Positions 8,149-16,811 are shown, numbered from the stretch's first letter. The stretch: 64,000 nt of DNA from Kocuria palustris (GCF_016907795.1 NZ_JAFBCR010000001.1:2666001-2730000); one strand, 5' to 3'. Made by a program: numbers and translations. The notes: generated by a model not told the origin, from the sequence alone.

Positions 8149-9408
8149 TCAGCGCAGGGCTGCGGCCAGCCGGTCCATGCCCTCCTGGAGCGTGGACTCC
8201 CGCTTGCATGCGGCCACTCGCATCCAACCCGCGTAGAGCTCCTGGTTCTCCGGGGCTGCGAAGGCCGACAGTGGCAGCAGGGCGAGCCCGGCCCGCTCGA
8301 TCAGCGCGCGCGACATCTCAGCCGACGTCGTGGCGCCGTAGCGGTCGAACAGCGGCGAGAAGTCGGCCACCACGTAGTAGGAACCGGACGGCTGGGCGAC
8401 CTGCAGCCCCAGATCCCGCAGCGCCTGCCCGACCAGTGCGCTGCGCTGCGCCTGCTCGGCGGCCAGCGTCTGTCCCCAGGTCTGCAGGTCGCGCAGGCCT
8501 GCCGCCACGGCCTTCTGCAGGGGAGCGGCCGCGGAGTGGCTCAGGTAGGTCTTCACGGCGCTGACCCCGCTCATCAGATCGGCCGGCCCGCTCACCCAGC
8601 CGATCCGCCAGCCCGTGACCTGCAGGGACTTGGAGGCCGAGGACACCACGAGCGTGCGCTCGCGGACCTGCTGGGCCAGCGGCTCCTCGAGCAGGGACGA
8701 GCGGGCGCCGGCGGCCAGGCTCACGTGATCGCCGTCGTAGCGCAGGTGCTCGTAGACCTCGTCGGTGAGGATCACGGCGTCGTGTTCGAGCGCCAGGCGT
8801 CCGATCTCGGCGGCGGTCTGCGGGCTGAGCACCGTGCCGGTGGGGTTGTGGGGGTCGTTGACGAGCACGACGGCGGTGCGCTCGCTGAAGGCCGCGCGCA
8901 GCTCGTCGGGATCCACCGTGAAGTGCGGGGGCCGCAGCGCCACGGGGCGCAGGACGCCCCCGGCGAAGGCCACGATCGCGGCGTACAGGTCGTAGTGCGG
9001 CTCGAGCACCACCACCTCGTCGCCCGGGCGCAGGATCGACAGCAGCGAGGCGGCCAGGGCCTCAGCGGCGCCGGCCGTGACGACCACCTGGGTATGGGGG
9101 TCGAGCTCGCGGGACTGCGTGGCGAGCTGCTGGGCCGCGATCGCCTCGCGCAGTTCGGGCAGCCCGCGCTCGGGCGAGTACTGGTTGAGCCCCGAGCGCA
9201 GGGCCTCCGCCGCGGCCTCGATCATGGCGGTGGGGCCGTCGGCGTCCGGGAAGCCCTGACCCAGGTTCACGGCGCCGTGGGCGCGGGCCAGGACGGAGGT
9301 CTCGTCGAAGATCGTGGAGCGCAGCGCCCCGGAGTCCTGCATGAGACCCGCACCGCGTGCCAGGTCGTGCCAGGGGAGGTCGGGGGAGTCGGTCTGCGGA
9401 AGGCTCAT
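8149..9408 (-). CDS. PLP-dependent class I/II aminotransferase (DapC- or KAT-like)
   Basis: Fold-type I aminotransferase, 419 residues. It has the VNLGQGFPDADGP entry motif, NDPHNPTGTVLS, TDEVYEHLRYDGD, the Schiff-base lysine in SASKSLQVTGWRIGW, and a C-terminal RVAACK that binds the substrate carboxylate. This subgroup includes kynurenine/glutamine transaminases and the mycobacterial protein annotated as DapC (succinyl-diaminopimelate aminotransferase). A lysine/DAP role is plausible but not shown by neighbours. Start ATG 9408 sits 7 nt after a TAGACT -10 box, divergent from coaD. The class call is certain, the substrate is not. Confidence 0.85.
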   Translation of the reverse strand: MSLPQTDSPDLPWHDLARGAGLMQDSGALRSTIFDETSVLARAHGAVNLGQGFPDADGPTAMIEAAAEALRSGLNQYSPERGLPELREAIAAQQLATQSRELDPHTQVVVTAGAAEALAASLLSILRPGDEVVVLEPHYDLYAAIVAFAGGVLRPVALRPPHFTVDPDELRAAFSERTAVVLVNDPHNPTGTVLSPQTAAEIGRLALEHDAVILTDEVYEHLRYDGDHVSLAAGARSSLLEEPLAQQVRERTLVVSSASKSLQVTGWRIGWVSGPADLMSGVSAVKTYLSHSAAAPLQKAVAAGLRDLQTWGQTLAAEQAQRSALVGQALRDLGLQVAQPSGSYYVVADFSPLFDRYGATTSAEMSRALIERAGLALLPLSAFAAPENQELYAGWMRVAACKRESTLQEGMDRLAAALR

Positions 9409-9415
9409 GGGCTCG

Positions 9416-9421
9416 AGTCTA
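9416..9421 (-). promoter_or_regulatory. -10 box of aminotransferase gene, leaderless type
   Basis: TAGACT on the minus strand, 7 nt before ATG 9408. It lies only 18 bp from the divergent coaD -10 box, so the two promoters are nearly back to back. Confidence 0.6.
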
Positions 9422-9439
9422 GGGAGGCGGCCGCCGCGA

Positions 9440-9445
9440 TAGCGT
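9440..9445 (+). promoter_or_regulatory. -10 box of coaD, leaderless type
   Basis: TAGCGT, 7 nt before ATG 9453. This argues for 9453 rather than the in-frame GTG at 9444, which overlaps the box. Confidence 0.6.
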
Positions 9446-9452
9446 GTCCGGC

Positions 9453-9995
9453 ATGACTGAGAACCCTGCACCCGCGACGGCCGCGCCCGAGCAGACTCCG
9501 AGCAGTGGGCGCCGAGCCGTCTGCGTCGGGTCCTTCGACCCGATCCACCTGGGCCACGTGGGCATCATCGAACGCGCCGCGCGGCTGTTCGACGAGGTGA
9601 TCGTGGCGGTGGCGGACAACCCGAACAAGACCCATCGCTTCCCAATCGGGCAGCGCGTGCAGCTGGTGGAGCAGTCGCTGGGCTCGTCGTCGGGGCGGGT
9701 GACGGTCGAGCCGCTGGGAGGCGGGCTGCTGGCGCAGTACGTGACGGGCCGCGGCGCCGTGGCGGTCGTGAAGGGCCTGCGCTCTGGGCAGGACTTCGAC
9801 TACGAGCTGCCCATGGCCGGGATGAACCGCAGCCTCACGCGCATGGAGACGGTGTTCCTGGCCGCTGCGCCGGAGCTCGCGCACGTGTCGTCGTCGCTCG
9901 TGAAGGAGGTCCACGGCTTCGGAGGGGACGTCTCCGCGTTCGTGACGCCAGAGGTGCTGGCCGCCCTGGACGGGACCCGCGACGCCATCGGTTGA
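9453..9995 (+). CDS. coaD: Pantetheine-phosphate adenylyltransferase
   Basis: Penultimate step of coenzyme A synthesis: 4'-phosphopantetheine plus ATP gives dephospho-CoA. About 180 residues; the core begins with VGSFDPIHLGH (nucleotidyltransferase HxGH motif). It also has NPNKTH and the VKGLRSGQDFDYELPMAGMNR segment typical of the family, then the serine-rich SSSLVKEV end. An N-terminal Ala/Pro tail of about 20 residues is unusual but harmless. Start ATG 9453 is chosen from the upstream TAGCGT box. Confidence 0.95.
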   Translation: MTENPAPATAAPEQTPSSGRRAVCVGSFDPIHLGHVGIIERAARLFDEVIVAVADNPNKTHRFPIGQRVQLVEQSLGSSSGRVTVEPLGGGLLAQYVTGRGAVAVVKGLRSGQDFDYELPMAGMNRSLTRMETVFLAAAPELAHVSSSLVKEVHGFGGDVSAFVTPEVLAALDGTRDAIG

Positions 9996-10014
9996 GCATC
10001 CTCGTCCTGCCGTC

Positions 10015-10020
10015 TAGAAT
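10015..10020 (+). promoter_or_regulatory. -10 box upstream of DUF177-rpmF
   Basis: TAGAAT, a strong match to the TAnnnT consensus. It is only 3 nt before GTG 10024, which makes that codon an unlikely start: the transcript should begin near 10027. Confidence 0.5.
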
Positions 10021-10023
10021 GAC

Positions 10024-10623
10024 GTGCTGGCATTGAACCCACAGGAGATCATCATCAGTCGAGACAACGTTTCACCGCTGGCGCTGGACGTCAGGGACCT
10101 GGAACACCGTCCCGGGACGATGCGTCTCTTCCAGGAGACCTTGCCTGCGCCGAAGGATTTCGGCAATGCGATCATCGGGGCCCCTGAGGGCTCCGACATG
10201 GCAGCCGACCTGAGGCTGGAATCCGTCGTGGACGGTATCCTGGTCTCCGGCATGGTGACAGCCCGCCTTCACGGCGAGTGCAGTCGGTGCCTCGATCCGG
10301 TCGAAGAGGACATGACCGTAGAGGTGCAGGAGCTCTTCCTGTTCGACGCCCCTTCCGAGACTCCGGAAGAGGACGACGACGCCGACGAGATGTACACCGT
10401 CCAGGACGATCACATCGATCTGGAGCCGATGCTCCGGGACGCAGCGATCACCAAGCTGCCGTTCCAGCCAGTGTGTCGGGAGGACTGCCCCGGTCTGTGC
10501 GCCCAGTGCGGCGCGCGGCTGGAGGACGACCCCGATCATGTACATGAAGTGCTCGACCCCCGCTGGAGCGCCCTCGCAGGCCTGCTCGAGCAGGGGGACG
10601 AGTCCCCGAGAGAAGAGAGATAG
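10024..10623 (+). CDS. DUF177 (YceD family) protein
   Basis: About 195 residues, always linked to rpmF in bacteria and implicated in 23S rRNA handling. The central CSRCLDP motif, an acidic stretch and the C-terminal cluster [13 protein letters not shown] (probable metal site) define the family. It ends 2 bp before rpmF, so the two are co-transcribed. The GTG at 10024 gives the longest frame, but the TAGAAT box ends at 10020. A start at CTG 10027, TTG 10033 or later is more likely. Family certain, mechanism not settled. Confidence 0.88.
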   Translation: MLALNPQEIIISRDNVSPLALDVRDLEHRPGTMRLFQETLPAPKDFGNAIIGAPEGSDMAADLRLESVVDGILVSGMVTARLHGECSRCLDPVEEDMTVEVQELFLFDAPSETPEEDDDADEMYTVQDDHIDLEPMLRDAAITKLPFQPVCREDCPGLCAQCGARLEDDPDHVHEVLDPRWSALAGLLEQGDESPREER

Positions 10624-10625
10624 CA

Positions 10626-10829
10626 GTGGCTGTTCCGAAGAGGAAGCTCTCGCGAGCCAACACGCACGCCCGTCGTTCGCAGTGGAAGGCGAAGGCCCCC
10701 AAGCTGGTCCGCACCGTGGAGAACGGCAAGACCGTGTACTCCCTGCCGCACCAGGCCAAGCTGGTCACCGACTCCGCCGGCACCGCCCTGTACTACGAGT
10801 ACAAGGGCCGCAAGGTGGCGGACGCCTGA
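10626..10829 (+). CDS. rpmF: 50S ribosomal protein L32, zinc-independent form
   Basis: 67 residues with the family start [20 protein letters not shown]. The C-terminal half lacks the two CxxC pairs of the zinc-binding form and reads [30 protein letters not shown] (residues 38-67), the cysteine-free form common in actinobacteria. GTG start 2 bp after DUF177; rnc starts 1 bp after its stop. A second, zinc-containing paralogue may exist elsewhere in the genome, as in other actinobacteria, but is not in this window. Confidence 0.96.
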   Translation: MAVPKRKLSRANTHARRSQWKAKAPKLVRTVENGKTVYSLPHQAKLVTDSAGTALYYEYKGRKVADA

Positions 10830-10830
10830 G

Positions 10831-11556
10831 TTGGCGTCTGATCATCAGGATCTTCTGCAGCGTCTCGGCGTCGATATCGACGCCGAGACGCTGCTCATTG
10901 CGCTGACGCATCGCTCGTACGCCTACGAGCATGCCGGTCAGAAGCACAACGAGCGCCTCGAGTTCCTGGGCGACTCCGTGCTGGGGCTGACGGTCACCGA
11001 CGAGATCTTCACGCGCTACCCCGAGCGCAGCGAGGGCGACCTCGCCAAGATCCGTGCCTCCGTGGTCTCCACGCGCACCCTGGCGCAGCTGGCGCGCGAG
11101 CGCGGGCTGGGGGAGTTCATCCGCCTGGGCCGCGGCGAGATCCGCACCGACGGGCACGACAAGTCCTCGATCCTGGCCGACACCATGGAGGCCGTGATCG
11201 GTGCGCTGTACCTGTCGCAGGGCCTGGATGCCGCGCGGGCCTTCGTGCTGCGGATGATCGTGCCGCTGCTCGAGGACGACTTCGTGATCCGCGAGGGCCG
11301 CGATTGGAAGACCGAGATCCAGGAACTCGCGGCCATGCGGGGGATGGGCGCGGTGACCTACGAGGTCGAGGGCACGGGCCCGGACCACAACCGCTCCTTC
11401 ACGGCCTCCTGCCTGCTGGGCGGAACCGTGCACGGCACCGGCCCCGGCACCTCCAAGAAGGAGGCCGAGCGCCGGGCGGCGGAGTCCGCCTACTCGGCGA
11501 TCACCGGCACCACTCGCACCGACGGCCACGGCCGGCCGCTGGCCGACGGGCGCTGA
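10831..11556 (+). CDS. rnc: Ribonuclease III
   Basis: Double-strand-specific endonuclease for rRNA precursors and structured RNAs. 241 residues: the RNase III domain has the signature [11 protein letters not shown] with the catalytic Asp/Glu and the second acidic site [14 protein letters not shown]-terminal dsRNA-binding domain (about residues 155-230) reads [12 protein letters not shown]...ASCLLGG...[16 protein letters not shown]. Start TTG 10831, one base after rpmF stops; no other start is in range. Its stop is followed after 1 bp by mutM. Confidence 0.96.
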   Translation: MASDHQDLLQRLGVDIDAETLLIALTHRSYAYEHAGQKHNERLEFLGDSVLGLTVTDEIFTRYPERSEGDLAKIRASVVSTRTLAQLARERGLGEFIRLGRGEIRTDGHDKSSILADTMEAVIGALYLSQGLDAARAFVLRMIVPLLEDDFVIREGRDWKTEIQELAAMRGMGAVTYEVEGTGPDHNRSFTASCLLGGTVHGTGPGTSKKEAERRAAESAYSAITGTTRTDGHGRPLADGR

Positions 11557-11557
11557 G

Positions 11558-12496
11558 ATGCCCGAGCTGCCCGAGGCCGAGGTCGTGCGCCGCGGCCTCG
11601 AGCGCTGGACGGTCGGGCGCCGGGTCGAGACCGTCGAGGTCCTGGACCCGCGCTCCCTGCGCCGCCACATAGGCGGTCCGGGCGACTTCGTGCAGCGGCT
11701 GCAGGGCGCGTCCATCCTGGATGCGGTGCGCCGCGGCAAGTTCCTCTGGCTGCCCGTAGCGCTGGCCTCCGGCGACGAGCTCGCGCTGATGATGCACCTG
11801 GGGATGTCCGGCCAGGCGCTGATCCAGGGAGATGACCAGCCCGACGAGCGCCACCTCAAGGTCCGCCTGGGGCTCTCCGAGACTCCCGTCGGGCTGCCCG
11901 GGCAGCTGCGCTTCGTGGACCAGCGCATCTTCGGCGGCATGTTCCTGGATCCCCTGGAGCCCACCGCCGACGGCCATCCCGGCGGACGGGGCGCCCTGGG
12001 ACTGCCGCTCATTCCGGAGCACGCCGCGCATATCGCGCGAGATCCGCTGGATCCGGACTTCGACCCCTCGGCGTTCCACGCCGCCCTGCGTCGCCGGAAG
12101 ACCGGCATCAAGCGGGCTCTGCTGGATCAGGGCCTGATCTCCGGGATCGGCAACATCTACGCCGACGAGGCCCTCTGGTCTGCCCAGCTGCACTACGCCC
12201 GCCCCACCGAGACCATGACGCGTCCGGAGACGCAGCGCCTGGTCGAGGCCGTGCAGGACGTCATGGCCCGGGCCCTGGAGGCCGGCGGGACGAGCTTCGA
12301 CTCCCTGTACGTGAACATCAACGGGGAATCCGGCTACTTCTCCCGCTCCCTCAATGCCTACGGCCGCGCCGGTGAGGCGTGCCCGCGCTGCGAGGCCGAG
12401 GGCCGCGATGGCGTGATCGTGCGCGAGCAGTTCATGAACCGGTCGTCGTACCGGTGCGCGGTGTGCCAGCGCCGCCCCCGCCGCGCGCGGTACTGA
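11558..12496 (+). CDS. mutM: Formamidopyrimidine-DNA glycosylase
   Basis: Base-excision repair enzyme that removes 8-oxoguanine and nicks the backbone. 312 residues start with the catalytic [10 protein letters not shown] (Pro-2 nucleophile, Glu-3). The H2TH region ([18 protein letters not shown]) and the C-terminal zinc finger CPRCEAEG...[11 protein letters not shown] are complete. It is the last gene of the DUF177-rpmF-rnc-mutM run and the insertion point of the island that follows. Its last 60 codons recur, diverged, at about 16565-16773. The gene itself is intact. Confidence 0.97.
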   Translation: MPELPEAEVVRRGLERWTVGRRVETVEVLDPRSLRRHIGGPGDFVQRLQGASILDAVRRGKFLWLPVALASGDELALMMHLGMSGQALIQGDDQPDERHLKVRLGLSETPVGLPGQLRFVDQRIFGGMFLDPLEPTADGHPGGRGALGLPLIPEHAAHIARDPLDPDFDPSAFHAALRRRKTGIKRALLDQGLISGIGNIYADEALWSAQLHYARPTETMTRPETQRLVEAVQDVMARALEAGGTSFDSLYVNINGESGYFSRSLNAYGRAGEACPRCEAEGRDGVIVREQFMNRSSYRCAVCQRRPRRARY

Positions 12497-12524
12497 GCTC
12501 CCGCCGCCCCGCCCCGCCCGGCGC

Positions 12525-12664
12525 GCTGAGACCGTACTTCTGCAGCCCATCAGCCCTGATCGGCCGCACGAGTGCGGCACCGACGCTGGCGAGGACACCT
12601 TTCCCGCTGAGGCCGCAGATCCGCAGGTGATCAGCACCGATGGGCTGCGCTAGTGCGGCCTCAG
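12525..12664. repeat. Tandem pair of palindromic repeats after mutM
   Basis: Two related units of about 56-59 bp (12525-12580 and 12606-12664, period 81 bp). Unit 2 has perfect 11-bp inverted ends, CTGAGGCCGCA at 12607 and TGCGGCCTCAG ending at 12664, with an inner CGCAG/CTGCG stem. Unit 1 is a less perfect copy. Two more copies lie at 16812-16951. They may act as a two-way terminator behind mutM or be REP-like elements. Confidence 0.7.
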
Positions 12665-12683
12665 AAATCTGCAGCGCTGCAGC

Positions 12684-12960
12684 TCACGCAGCGAACCTCG
12701 CGTAACGCTGGCGAGCAGACTCGCCTGTCGTTCCGACGAATGAACCGATCGCCTTCCACGACATGCCGGCCCGGCGCGCTGAGCGGATGGCATCGACCAC
12801 GTGGCGCTCCGCGGCTGACTGCTCGGCGACGGCGGCTCGGAGCTCGTTCATCGCCGCAACGTCGAGTTCTTCGTCAGCTTAGGGCTCATAGCCCTCGAAG
12901 CGGGCAGCGAGTTCATCTGCGTGAGCGAGGATCACGTCGACGGTGGGGGGGCATGGTCAT
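12684..12960 (-). pseudogene. Antitoxin-like gene, frameshifted and stopped
   Basis: Downstream partner of the toxin candidate; its ATG (12960) overlaps the toxin stop as TGATG. In frame it should read a family common in actinobacteria: HADELAARFEGYEP, then ADEELDVAAMNELRAAV, then a C-terminal GMSWKAIGSFVGTTGESARQRY. Two lesions break it. A run of seven C (12945-12951) shifts the frame after five codons, and TAA at 12879-12881 interrupts after GYEP. An internal ATG at 12851 could still give the last 55 residues. It ends exactly where the mutM-linked repeat begins. Confidence 0.65.
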
Positions 12961-13187
12961 CACCTCAGGAACTTGTCGCGGGCTCGCATGGCGTGGACGA
13001 TCACGACGGTGGCAGAGCCCTGGACCCAGCCGATCTTGAGGATGATCGCGGTCCATTTCGCACCGATCAGCGTGGTGAAGGCGTCTTCGAGATCCCACGC
13101 GCGCAACGGATTGCTATACGCGTAGAGGATCTCATCCTCGGTGAGTCCATACTTCAATGGGGACTGGACGATGATCGGATCGTCCAT
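12960..13187 (-). CDS. Small toxin candidate (BrnT/DUF4258-like)
   Basis: 75 residues that resemble small toxins paired with antitoxins of the SARQRY type: PIIVQSPLKYGLTEDEIL, then an AYSNPLRAWDLEDAFTTLIG strand segment and the conserved end VIVHAMRARDKFLR. Start ATG 13187 lies 7 nt after a TAACTT -10 box; an upstream in-frame start would read through the promoter. The downstream antitoxin gene is decayed, so this toxin, if made, has no intact cognate antitoxin here and may itself be inactive or silent. The family assignment is by recall of pattern and is tentative. Confidence 0.5.
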   Translation of the reverse strand: MDDPIIVQSPLKYGLTEDEILYAYSNPLRAWDLEDAFTTLIGAKWTAIILKIGWVQGSATVVIVHAMRARDKFLR

Positions 13188-13194
13188 GGATTCC

Positions 13195-13200
13195 AAGTTA
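13195..13200 (-). promoter_or_regulatory. -10 box of toxin candidate, leaderless type
   Basis: TAACTT on the minus strand, 7 nt before ATG 13187. Confidence 0.5.
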
Positions 13201-13436
13201 CCTTGACGACCCGGAAGTGGAAATGCAGCTGGTGAGCTGATCCGACCAATTCTCGAGGCCACCAACGCAGGCGATAAGCTTCGATGGACTGTGCTGGTGT
13301 GTCGTCAGCTGGGGGACTGCGAGCTAGGCCCCTGATCCAGGAGAGTCTGCACAGTTGTTGTGGTGGCCGCCGGGCTGAGCCGAGTCGTATCTATTCCGGT
13401 GAAGGTCGTGCAGGGATCCACTCGGCGCTGCGGAAT

Positions 13437-13816
13437 TCAGCCAATCTGCGCCGTCTCCACGATTGGGCAGTGGAGCGCGGCGGTGATCTGGGACCAGTGA
13501 TCTTCATCCGCGATGGTCTGCGGAACGATCGCCAGGCGCGGACCGTCCCCGGGTAGCTCTCGGACCACTGCAATAACCCTCCCGGCGACGATTCCCGCCA
13601 TGCGCTCCATTTCTGGAAGTCACACACCGGTGCGACGGGGCGGAGGAAGGGCCGCAGCATCGACCCGACCTCCTCCGGGTCGATCAGGACGGACCCGGGG
13701 TGCCTGGTCCGCATCAGCTGCGCGGTCGTGGTCTTTCCCGCGCCGAACGCGTCGTTGGTCCAGAGGATGCGACGGGGGCCGGGTCGTTTGCGCCTCGGGA
13801 ACCATGCCCAGACCAT
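13437..13816 (-). pseudogene. TmrB-like P-loop ATPase/kinase, frameshifted and truncated
   Basis: The first part (13816 down to about 13600) reads RILWTNDAFGAGKTTTAQLM (Walker A) followed by VLIDPEEVGSMLRPFL and VCDFQKWSAWR, the start of the tunicamycin-resistance TmrB-like/AAA_33 family. The continuation is in another frame: from 13601 the frame reads VAGRVIAVVRELPGDG, IVPQTIADEDHWSQI and stops at 13437. That is about half of the normal 170-190 residues. So one frameshift near 13600 plus loss of the 3' half. A TACTCT -10 box is at 13833-13838. Confidence 0.6.
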
Positions 13817-13890
13817 ACATGGAGGCCCTCTCAGAGTAACGGAGCAGTTGCCGGGTGGCTCGATTGTTCGAGAATCTGAGACCCGACGGC

Positions 13891-13896
13891 TACGAT
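13891..13896 (+). promoter_or_regulatory. -10 box of AAA_13/RloC-like gene, leaderless type
   Basis: TACGAT, 6 nt before ATG 13903. It supports 13903 over the in-frame GTG at 13855. Confidence 0.55.
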
Positions 13897-13902
13897 CAGC
13901 TC

Positions 13903-16185
13903 ATGCTTCGTCGACTTGATCTGAATGACCGATGGCGATCCCTTGACCAGGGATTCTGGCCCGAAAATGTTCCCTTGGGGCACGCGACAGTCGTATACGG
14001 CCACAACGGCAGTGGTAAGTCAACGCTGGCTGAACTACTTCTCAGCCTCGGCGAGGGACAGGCAGCAACCAACGTTGTGTGGGAATGCGACGACCAGCGC
14101 GAGCTGAGGGTCTCCTCGGGTGGGAGTGCCCCAACATCAATCGACGTATTCACTCGCGCGTGGGTTAATGAAAATTTGTCAGAATTCTTGGCAGGGGAAA
14201 ACGCTGACGCGATTGTCACACTCGGTCGCGGGGCCATCAACTCGAAGCAGGAGGAAGAGGGCCTCTTAGCTGAGTTCGAACGGGCACAAGATCTCGTTGG
14301 AAAGAGTGAAGAGCAGCGCCGGGAGGCTCAGCAAGAGGTCGACAAACTCGCTCGTCGCGTTCAGAGCCGGATCGTCGAAGAGCTCCGGCGTTTCGACTAC
14401 AACCACTACACCAAAAACCGCTATTCGGTGAACAAGGTCAGCGAGATGCTCCGTTCGGCGCAAGGCGACTTCCCTGACGACAGCACGCACACCGACGCAC
14501 TCATCCTGCTCGGCGAGGGCGTGCCTTCGCCCGTCCCGGAAGTTGCGGGTCCACCGGCCGGGCTGGAACGACTGCACGAACTCGGATCTATCCTGTCCCG
14601 CACTCCGACGCGCATCGCGATCGAAACTCTTGAGGCCAGCCGTCGTGCTCAGGAGTGGGTGGAACAGGGTCTCTCGCTCCACGAGGCGGAGGAACACTGC
14701 CTTTTCTGCGACGGCGTCTTGTCTGTTGAGCGACGAGAGCAACTTGCTCGACATTTCGACGAAAGCTGGTTGCAGATCCGCCACGATGCACAGCAGGTTC
14801 TGGATAGAGCAGAGGAGTACAAGAAGAGTTTGTCCGAATGGCTGGACTCGCTGCCCGACCCTTCGGACCTTTCCAGTGATCTACAGGCCGCTTACAACCC
14901 GGAAGCAGACCTGGCTAGACGTGAAGTGGAAGCTCGAGTGGCCTGCGTCAAGCAGATCGAGAAGGCGCTTATCTCGAAAGTCGCTGATCCTGGTGCGACC
15001 CCTGTCGAGCCAGATCTCTCGGCGCTTGACACTGTGCTCGAGGTGGCTGCCCTCTCAGAAGTGGTCAAGGACCATAATGACCAGGCTCGTAGGCACGAAG
15101 AGCTTACGGAATTAAGGAAGGCGATTGTGCTGGATCACATCGTCGGATCGCAAAGCCAAACTTTCCGTGAATTGGAGAAACAATCAGCGGATGCTGAAGA
15201 AGCGCACGATGGCGCCCTGGAGGCTGCCAGGATGGCCGAGCGCGGGTTAGAGAGAGTGCGCCAGGAACGGTTCACTACGATAGAGATGGCTGAAACTCTC
15301 ACCCGTGACCTAGCGCGCGTCTACGGGAAGAACCACCTTAACATCGCCGTGAGTGATGATGGCAGGTCGTACAGATGTCGTCGTGGGGACGCGGATGGGA
15401 CGCATCTCAGCGAGGGTGAGCGGACCACGCTGTCTCTGCTGTACTTTCTGCGGAATCTCGAGGATCAGCAGGAGCGTGGCGTTGATCCCAGTCAACGCAT
15501 TGTCGTCATCGACGATCCGTCAAGTTCCCTCGACCGTGAATCCCTCTTCGCTACCCACCAGTGGCTAGTTAGCGCCCTCAAAGATTTCGGACAATACATA
15601 ATCCTGACTCACGATTTCAGTCTACTTCGCCTGTTCATCTTGTCTCATAAGAGTAAGTGGAATGCGTCTGCTAAGGCGATCGAAAAAGGTGACGCGGATG
15701 AAATCCGATTTCCGCGTGTCGCGTTTCGTGAGATCTTCGGTACTACGAACGACGGAAAGCGCACAACGAAGGTTGGCCAACTTCCGGACCTGTTGCGCAG
15801 CAGCACCTCGGAGTACGCTTACCTCTTCTCCATGGTCATGATGGGTGTGCAAGACGCGGACGATCACGAACGGCTGTTCTTGCTGCCCAACGCGGCTCGG
15901 CGCGTGATAGAGACCTTTGCGAGCTACAAGGCGCCGCATCGGCCGAACTTCCTTCAGCAGTTGGAAGCGCTCGTGCAGGTCGACCCGAACGAGCGATATC
16001 GGGATGTGTACGACTTTTGCAATCGATTCTCTCACGGAGAGGGCGGTGAGACGGTGGGGATGCTTGACGCCAGAGCTGTGCATGGTCATATCCGGCGTTG
16101 CATGGAGTTTTTGCGATCCGTCGACAACGATCATTTCGTGAGAATGTGTGAGGCGGTCAAAGTGGATCCCAAGGTGCTCGCGTAG
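13903..16185 (+). CDS. AAA_13 ATPase, RloC/PrrC-like anticodon nuclease candidate
   Basis: 760 residues, organised as an SMC/ABC-type ATPase split by coiled coils. Seen directly: Walker A GHNGSGKST (33-41), long charged coiled-coil stretches (about 115-165 and 390-470), a CLFC motif at 266-269 in the middle of the coil like a zinc hook, ABC signature LSEGERTTL (502-510), Walker B VVIDDPSSSLD (534-544) and an H-loop at His570. The C-terminal 100 residues have R666-xxx-E670 and, 41 residues later, His711 in NRFSHGEG. This arrangement matches the Arg-Glu-His triad of PrrC and RloC tRNA-anticodon nucleases, and the zinc hook is typical of RloC. PrrC-like systems block phage by cutting tRNA. The gene is AT-richer than its neighbours (several TTA codons) and has no linked restriction system. 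Nuclease activity is inferred. Confidence 0.72.
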   Translation: MLRRLDLNDRWRSLDQGFWPENVPLGHATVVYGHNGSGKSTLAELLLSLGEGQAATNVVWECDDQRELRVSSGGSAPTSIDVFTRAWVNENLSEFLAGENADAIVTLGRGAINSKQEEEGLLAEFERAQDLVGKSEEQRREAQQEVDKLARRVQSRIVEELRRFDYNHYTKNRYSVNKVSEMLRSAQGDFPDDSTHTDALILLGEGVPSPVPEVAGPPAGLERLHELGSILSRTPTRIAIETLEASRRAQEWVEQGLSLHEAEEHCLFCDGVLSVERREQLARHFDESWLQIRHDAQQVLDRAEEYKKSLSEWLDSLPDPSDLSSDLQAAYNPEADLARREVEARVACVKQIEKALISKVADPGATPVEPDLSALDTVLEVAALSEVVKDHNDQARRHEELTELRKAIVLDHIVGSQSQTFRELEKQSADAEEAHDGALEAARMAERGLERVRQERFTTIEMAETLTRDLARVYGKNHLNIAVSDDGRSYRCRRGDADGTHLSEGERTTLSLLYFLRNLEDQQERGVDPSQRIVVIDDPSSSLDRESLFATHQWLVSALKDFGQYIILTHDFSLLRLFILSHKSKWNASAKAIEKGDADEIRFPRVAFREIFGTTNDGKRTTKVGQLPDLLRSSTSEYAYLFSMVMMGVQDADDHERLFLLPNAARRVIETFASYKAPHRPNFLQQLEALVQVDPNERYRDVYDFCNRFSHGEGGETVGMLDARAVHGHIRRCMEFLRSVDNDHFVRMCEAVKVDPKVLA

Positions 16186-16564
16186 GTAGGCGTTCGACTG
16201 TTCTATGGAGTGGCCGGGTGCAAGTCACTAAATCGACTGGAGGAATTTCGCTGATTTCATTGCGGGACCGTTAGCGAGCTTGATGAAAACGTCACGATTC
16301 GGGCGAGCGGATATTTTTTGTCGATGGAATATTTGTCGCATGTAATTGTTTCCTGATTGCATGAAACGAATCAAAGCATTCAAGAGGCGAGTAAAAATGA
16401 ATTGAGAGTTCGAAATCCTAGGGGGGCGCGTCGGGGCTCCTGACTTTAGTGCACCTGGTGGTTTCGCTCCAGTGGTCGCGTAGCGTCAAGTCTGCGAGGG
16501 GCTATTCGAATCTGAGCGCTGATCCCTTTGGGGTAGACTCGGCATTGAGTGCCGTGTTAACTGA
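16186..16564. other. AT-rich non-coding spacer of the island
   Basis: No convincing gene. Contains T-runs (around 16313-16318) and the most AT-rich stretch of the window (16310-16400). One short frame, ATG 16361 to TGA 16405, would give a very basic 14-residue peptide (MKRIKAFKRRVKMN); there is no evidence that it is translated. Confidence 0.5.
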
Positions 16565-16773
16565 CAGCTCACCGGGTTATACGTGAACGTATGGATTGTG
16601 TGGAGTTGGGAAATTTCGTCCCCTCTGTGAACGGCTACGGACGCGTCGGACAGTCGTGCCTGCGCTGCCAGGCGAAGGGTCGCGACGGTGTAATCGTGCG
16701 CGAGCAGTTCATAAACTGGTCGTCGTACCGGTGTTCCGTGTGCCAGCGCCGCCCCCGTCGCGCGCGGTACTGG
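16565..16773 (+). pseudogene. mutM 3' fragment, right-hand copy
   Basis: From 16624 one frame reads GYGRVGQSCLRCQAKGRDG, then VIVREQFINWSSYRCSVC and [10 protein letters not shown]. It aligns with the end of mutM (GYGR/AYGR, both CxxC pairs kept). The mutM stop TGA is TGG here. Weaker similarity reaches back to about 16565 (shared TACGTGAAC). No start and no upstream domain, so it cannot encode an enzyme. It is followed by the same kind of palindromic repeats as the real mutM, so the whole 400-bp block is a diverged direct repeat. Confidence 0.8.
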
Positions 16774-16811
16774 GCTCCCTCCGCCCCGCCCCGCTCCGCC
16801 CCGCCCGGCCC

